Origin: Baffinella frigidus
Taxonomy: Eukaryota; Cryptophyceae; Cryptomonadales; Baffinellaceae
Length of the DNA stretch: 14,819 bases
Direction: 5' to 3'
NCBI GenBank assembly: GCA_026770585.1
Contig: MU647152.1
Location: 99,311-114,129 of the forward strand
A program made the translations under genes and the position numbers. A model generated the notes under the pieces. The model was given only the letters and a program-made list of their open reading frames with translations, ran no database searches and had not been told where the DNA came from. This document shows, one piece after another, positions 13,801 to 14,819 of the stretch; positions within the stretch are counted from its first letter, which is position 1, and every line of letters begins with the position of its first letter.

Positions 13801-14093
13801 GAGAGTTTTGCAAACTGAGAATCGCCATGACTGAAATAAAAGCACAATGCCAAACGGGACTACGGAAACTCCACCGGGCTTGCGAAGGCAACTCGTAGCT
13901 CTGCCTCAGTGTTCCGAGGATGCGGAGGCGGGCCCGTCACAAGGCGCACAGACTATTGGATCACTCAAAGTAAGGCTCGAGAGTAATAAATAAAAATAAA
14001 AAAAGGTTAGGCGGAGTTGCCTTTGCGGTCGGGGGCGTCCGGGTCGAGCATCAGGAGCGTGCACTTTCCGAGTGTCTCGTCCCACTTCACCTC
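10848..14093 (-). CDS. PEBP (phosphatidylethanolamine-binding protein / FT-RKIP) family gene, six C-terminal exons, N-terminus not found
   Basis: Exons on the minus strand: 14093-14021 (EVKWDETLGKCTLLM then LDPDAPDRK), 13405-13328 (DGRGPGLLGPWLHWIVTEAQ then TRPEK), 12613-12572 (VTMVEYMGPAPPA), 12262-12210 (THRYIFILFQQSDPDAE), 11762-11701 (VAVPSRERRRWNFPEFLQAN), 10896-10848 (GLVPVAMQYYHCAAN, TGA). Every intron ends in AG. Donors are GC (first intron), then GTAC, GTAT, GTCC and GTTA. Phases 1, 1, 1, 0, 2 all match, giving exactly 357 bases. Order and content are those of PEBP proteins: DPDAP, HW, GPxPPxG-HRY, then a basic/aromatic block and PVA. Residues corresponding to the ligand-pocket Asp, His, His and Tyr are present. 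Family members are about 170-190 residues, so about 60 N-terminal residues are missing and may lie beyond 14819. PEBPs bind anionic ligands or 14-3-3/kinase partners in signalling; the role here is unknown. The family is secure. Activity of this copy is not, because the GTCC donor is weak and the GC donor is unusual. Confidence 0.8.
10880..11014 (-). repeat. 108-bp tandem duplication of the PEBP terminal-exon acceptor
   Basis: A 27-base segment (CGACGGGCACCAACCCCCTG then CCGCACG) is repeated at 10880-10906 and 10988-11014. Each copy holds the acceptor CGTGCGGCAG and the exon start encoding GLVPV. The offset is 108 bases (36 codons) and no stop lies between them. Splicing to the upstream copy would therefore add 36 in-frame residues before the normal C-terminus. 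Confidence 0.85.
11058..11174. mobile_element. Diverged 117-bp palindromic MITE inside a PEBP intron
   Basis: Starts CAGGGGTACTTCGATCATAC and ends GAGGTACACCTG. It has the same interior TAGGGCCCTA and TAGGCCTA blocks as the two younger copies, with more mismatches between arms. TA follows the right end; the left flank is AA. It lies in the last intron of the PEBP gene model. Confidence 0.8.
11202..11305. repeat. Direct repeat pair in the last PEBP intron
   Basis: AGAGAGAGACAAGGCATGGTC at 11202-11222 and ACAGAGAGACACGGCATGGTC at 11284-11304. The first sits beside another GTGCGGCAG acceptor-like sequence (minus strand), suggesting that intron 3' ends of exon f have been copied more than once. 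Confidence 0.65.
11354..11915. repeat. Inverted repeat pair CAGCCTCRGYGGGRGTGCATAC
   Basis: 11356-11389 (plus) and about 11882-11915 (minus) match at roughly 27 of 34 positions. A shorter third copy (GCCTCAGTGGGGGTGC) is at 10932. Between the arms lie PEBP exon 11762-11701 and intron DNA. Confidence 0.55.
11842..11881. repeat. Tandem repeat with AATAAA
   Basis: CACACGAATAAAAGT and CGCACATGAATAAAAGT are adjacent. On the plus strand each contains AATAAA, but no plus-strand gene ends here. Confidence 0.6.
12072..12119. repeat. Tandem 24-bp duplication in a PEBP intron
   Basis: AAGACCCCTAGAATCCGGGG and AAGACCCTTGGAATCCGGGG units are contiguous (12072-12095, 12096-12119). Confidence 0.9.
12548..12567 (+). 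repeat. G20 homopolymer just inside a PEBP intron
   Basis: Twenty consecutive G (poly-C on the transcribed sense) begin four bases into the intron after the donor at 12571-12570. Length is likely unstable and could affect splice-site use or polymerase passage. Assembly errors in run length are possible but would not change the exon. Confidence 0.9.
12624..12643 (+). repeat. Short telomere-like tract in a PEBP intron
   Basis: AAGGGTTTAGGGTTTGGGG lies 11 bases upstream (in transcript sense) of the exon at 12613, so telomere-derived sequence forms part of the intron's 3' end. Confidence 0.8.
13004..13058 (-). pseudogene. PEBP HW-exon copy A, decayed
   Basis: The minus strand reads LDWRVTGADNTRPEKG across the donor and ends GAGAAAG|GTACC, identical to the functional exon's end and in the same phase. 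The 5' part (DGRG...) is replaced by unrelated sequence with an in-frame TGA upstream. The conserved pocket His of the HW motif is Asp. It is probably not used, though its donor is intact. Confidence 0.7.
13188..13243 (-). pseudogene. PEBP HW-exon copy B, frameshifted
   Basis: The minus strand reads LHWLVTDSETRPGG before a donor GAAG|GTGCAC. The HW motif is kept, and LHWLVTD resembles plant FT-type proteins. One extra base near the end (CGCCCCGGGGGAAG against CGCCCGGAGAAAG) changes the exit phase. The 5' part upstream of the GGCTCCACTGG region does not match the DGRG start. Confidence 0.7.
13475..13497 (-). pseudogene. PEBP HW-exon copy E, 5' fragment
   Basis: After an acceptor GGGGGCAG the minus strand reads DGRGPGTL and then diverges. 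13482-13507 repeats 13390-13415, including the intron end (offset 92), so acceptor plus exon start were copied without the HW half. Confidence 0.65.
13617..13670 (-). pseudogene. PEBP HW-exon copy D, 3'-truncated
   Basis: After the acceptor GCGGGACAG the minus strand reads DGRGLRTLGPCLHWLAGI in the correct phase, with no stop. The exon then loses similarity, and no donor matching the other copies follows. The first Trp of the WLHW block is Cys. It could serve as an alternative or cryptic acceptor exon, but more likely it is a relic. Confidence 0.65.
13769..13809. repeat. Short hairpin with direct repeats
   Basis: AAAACTCTCGA (13769-13779) and TCGAGAGTTTT (13799-13809) are inverted. GAGTTTTGCA is directly repeated. 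Confidence 0.8.
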
Positions 14094-14160
14094 CTGTCAC
14101 GTCCAAAAATATCAAATTTAAAACACCTTTGTGCTATCTTAAGTGTGGATTGCCTCGATA

Positions 14161-14204
14161 CAGCATCAGGTGCACTTTCCGAGTGTCGCGTCCCACTTCA
14201 CGTC
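14161..14204 (-). pseudogene. PEBP DPDAP-exon copy P2, frameshifted
   Basis: After GTTCGCAG the minus strand reads DVKWDATLGKC. A four-base deletion relative to the intact exon then gives a frameshift and TGA. The DPDAP part is absent. It is clearly dead as an exon, though its acceptor is intact. Confidence 0.8.
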
Positions 14205-14282
14205 CTGCGAACGGTGCGTAGTTCGTAAGTTGACCACTTTTCACTTGGTTAGCAACAGTTTACAGGATCTTCAGGAGGGTAA

Positions 14283-14364
14283 AAATGAAGAAGAAGACGA
14301 AGAAGAAGAAGAAGAAGAGCATGATGAGCGTGCAAATTGTGAGTGGTGCTTCCCCCGTCACGTC
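14283..14364 (-). pseudogene. PEBP DPDAP-exon copy P3 running into a CTT microsatellite
   Basis: After TTGCTGCCAG the minus strand reads DVTGEAPLTICTLIML, colinear over 16 residues with EVKWDETLGKCTLLML of the intact exon (the Trp has become Gly). Exactly where DPDAP should follow, the sequence becomes a (TTC)n tract (about 14316-14283). The tract appears to have replaced the ligand-pocket motif, so this copy cannot make a working PEBP. Confidence 0.65.
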
Positions 14365-14469
14365 CTGGCAGCAAGTCCGAAAATGTCGGCTTGATGTACG
14401 CAAACCTCGGCTTGATGCCACCACAGATGCAATGCGAACCCGAGTGAGGCATAGCTAGGTACCGCCTGC

Positions 14470-14502
14470 CGGCTTGACGGACTATTCTCAAGTTGACATT
14501 CA
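14470..14502. repeat. Repeat shared with 1476-1503
   Basis: CGGCTTGACGGACTATTCTC and AAGTTGAC. See the partner copy. The following GAGCCCGAAA-containing sequence (14560-14575) also resembles short segments near 1545 and 4300. Confidence 0.65.
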
Positions 14503-14651
14503 TGCTTCGCGGTCCAAGCCCGTCAACTTTGGAGCGGGAAACAGCCCAGGCCCACGAAACTGGTGAGCCCGAAAAGACCAGGACAGAGGTAGGTACCGGC
14601 TGGCGCTGCAGCCAGAAGTCTGACCAGTCAAAGTCTCCCTCCTCCGTGCCC

Positions 14652-14819
14652 CCTGGTTGAGGGTTTCGGGTTTCAGACTTCGGGTTTCGGGTTTCAGATT
14701 TCGGGTTTCTGGTTTCGGGTTTAGGGTTTATGGTTTAGGGTTTAGGGTTTAGGGTTTAGGGTTTAGGGTTTAGGGTTTGGGGTTTAGGGTTTGGGGTTTG
14801 GGGTTTAGGGTGTAGGGTG
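14652..14819 (+). repeat. Telomere-like array at the right edge
   Basis: TTTCGGG/TTTCAGA variants to about 14720, then six perfect TTTAGGG units (14734-14775), then TTTGGGG/TTTAGGG mixtures to the edge. The G-strand orientation is right for a chromosome end lying to the right. The variants near the edge argue for an interstitial or proximal telomere rather than the terminal array. It would also lie upstream of the PEBP gene. Confidence 0.95.

Larger units (their letters stand above)
13537..13876. repeat. Direct repeat pair CATGRCTGAAA...ACTACRGAAAC
   Basis: 13537-13583 and 13825-13876 share CCATGGCTGAAA or CCATGACTGAAA, then a spacer and GGGACTACGGAAACTCC-type sequence. They flank HW-exon copy D, marking the duplicated unit. 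Confidence 0.6.

Noticed and set aside
13906-14115. Minus-strand 69-residue frame overlapping the intact DPDAP exon
   Set aside because: Wrong frame; the adjacent frame gives the recognisable PEBP motif.
1-14819. CRISPR arrays, rRNA, tRNA or bacterial operon signals
   Set aside because: None seen. Tandem repeats here are telomeric heptamers, microsatellites and minisatellites without spacer/repeat architecture, and no cloverleaf or rRNA core sequence was recognised.

Overview
This is eukaryotic nuclear DNA from a subtelomeric or telomere-derived region. Arrays of the TTTAGGG heptamer, which is the plant/green-alga/many-protist telomere type, occur at both edges and in several internal blocks (perfect runs at 2017-2065 and 14734-14775). 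They alternate with blocks of heptamer variants (TGAGTGT, TTCAGGG, TTTCGGG, ATTCGGG, GTGTCGG). There is no operon-like organisation and no long uninterrupted gene. Coding segments are short, rich in G/C at the third codon position and bounded by plausible splice sites, as in an intron-rich microalga or other protist. One N-terminus at about 8580 (minus) resembles a secondary-plastid leader, which hints weakly at an alga with a red-algal-derived plastid such as a cryptophyte. The species cannot be fixed from the sequence.

Layout. 1-360: heptamer arrays. 411-575: a short inverted-repeat element with TTA target duplications. 659-704: a perfect 46-bp palindrome. 900-2000: GA/GT-rich simple sequence carrying three copies of a small minus-strand exon-like segment (core EW.EV.F). 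2000-3060: degenerate telomeric sequence interleaved with minus-strand exon-like segments, several of them duplicated. 3200-3465: an exon-like segment, more likely plus strand. 3480-4435: tandem and dispersed minisatellites. 4640-4840: TTTCGGG-type arrays. 5325-5890: AAG microsatellite and a CA-rich minisatellite. 5959-6330: a second copy of the first element and a 150-bp foldback. 6674-9057: two copies of a small gene; copy 1 is truncated by foldback-repeat DNA, copy 2 encodes an intact 83-residue protein. 8044-8580: a possible divergent gene. 9806-11174: a family of about 117-bp palindromic elements with TA target duplications.

The main discovery is on the minus strand between 14364 and 10848. 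It is a phosphatidylethanolamine-binding-protein (PEBP/FT/RKIP) family gene split into short exons that single-frame ORF calling cannot see. Six exons (14093-14021, 13405-13328, 12613-12572, 12262-12210, 11762-11701, 10896-10848) join with matching phases into 119 codons including a stop. They carry the family hallmarks in the right order (DPDAP, LHW, GPAPPAG-THRY and a C-terminal PVA block). The N-terminal exons were not found. The same locus holds extra decayed copies of two exons (three of the DPDAP exon, five of the HW exon) and a duplicated terminal-exon acceptor. It is therefore an exon-duplication array inside telomere-like, repeat-rich DNA. Together with the duplicated exon-like segments at 1400-3050, it suggests a region where exon-sized pieces of genes are repeatedly copied.
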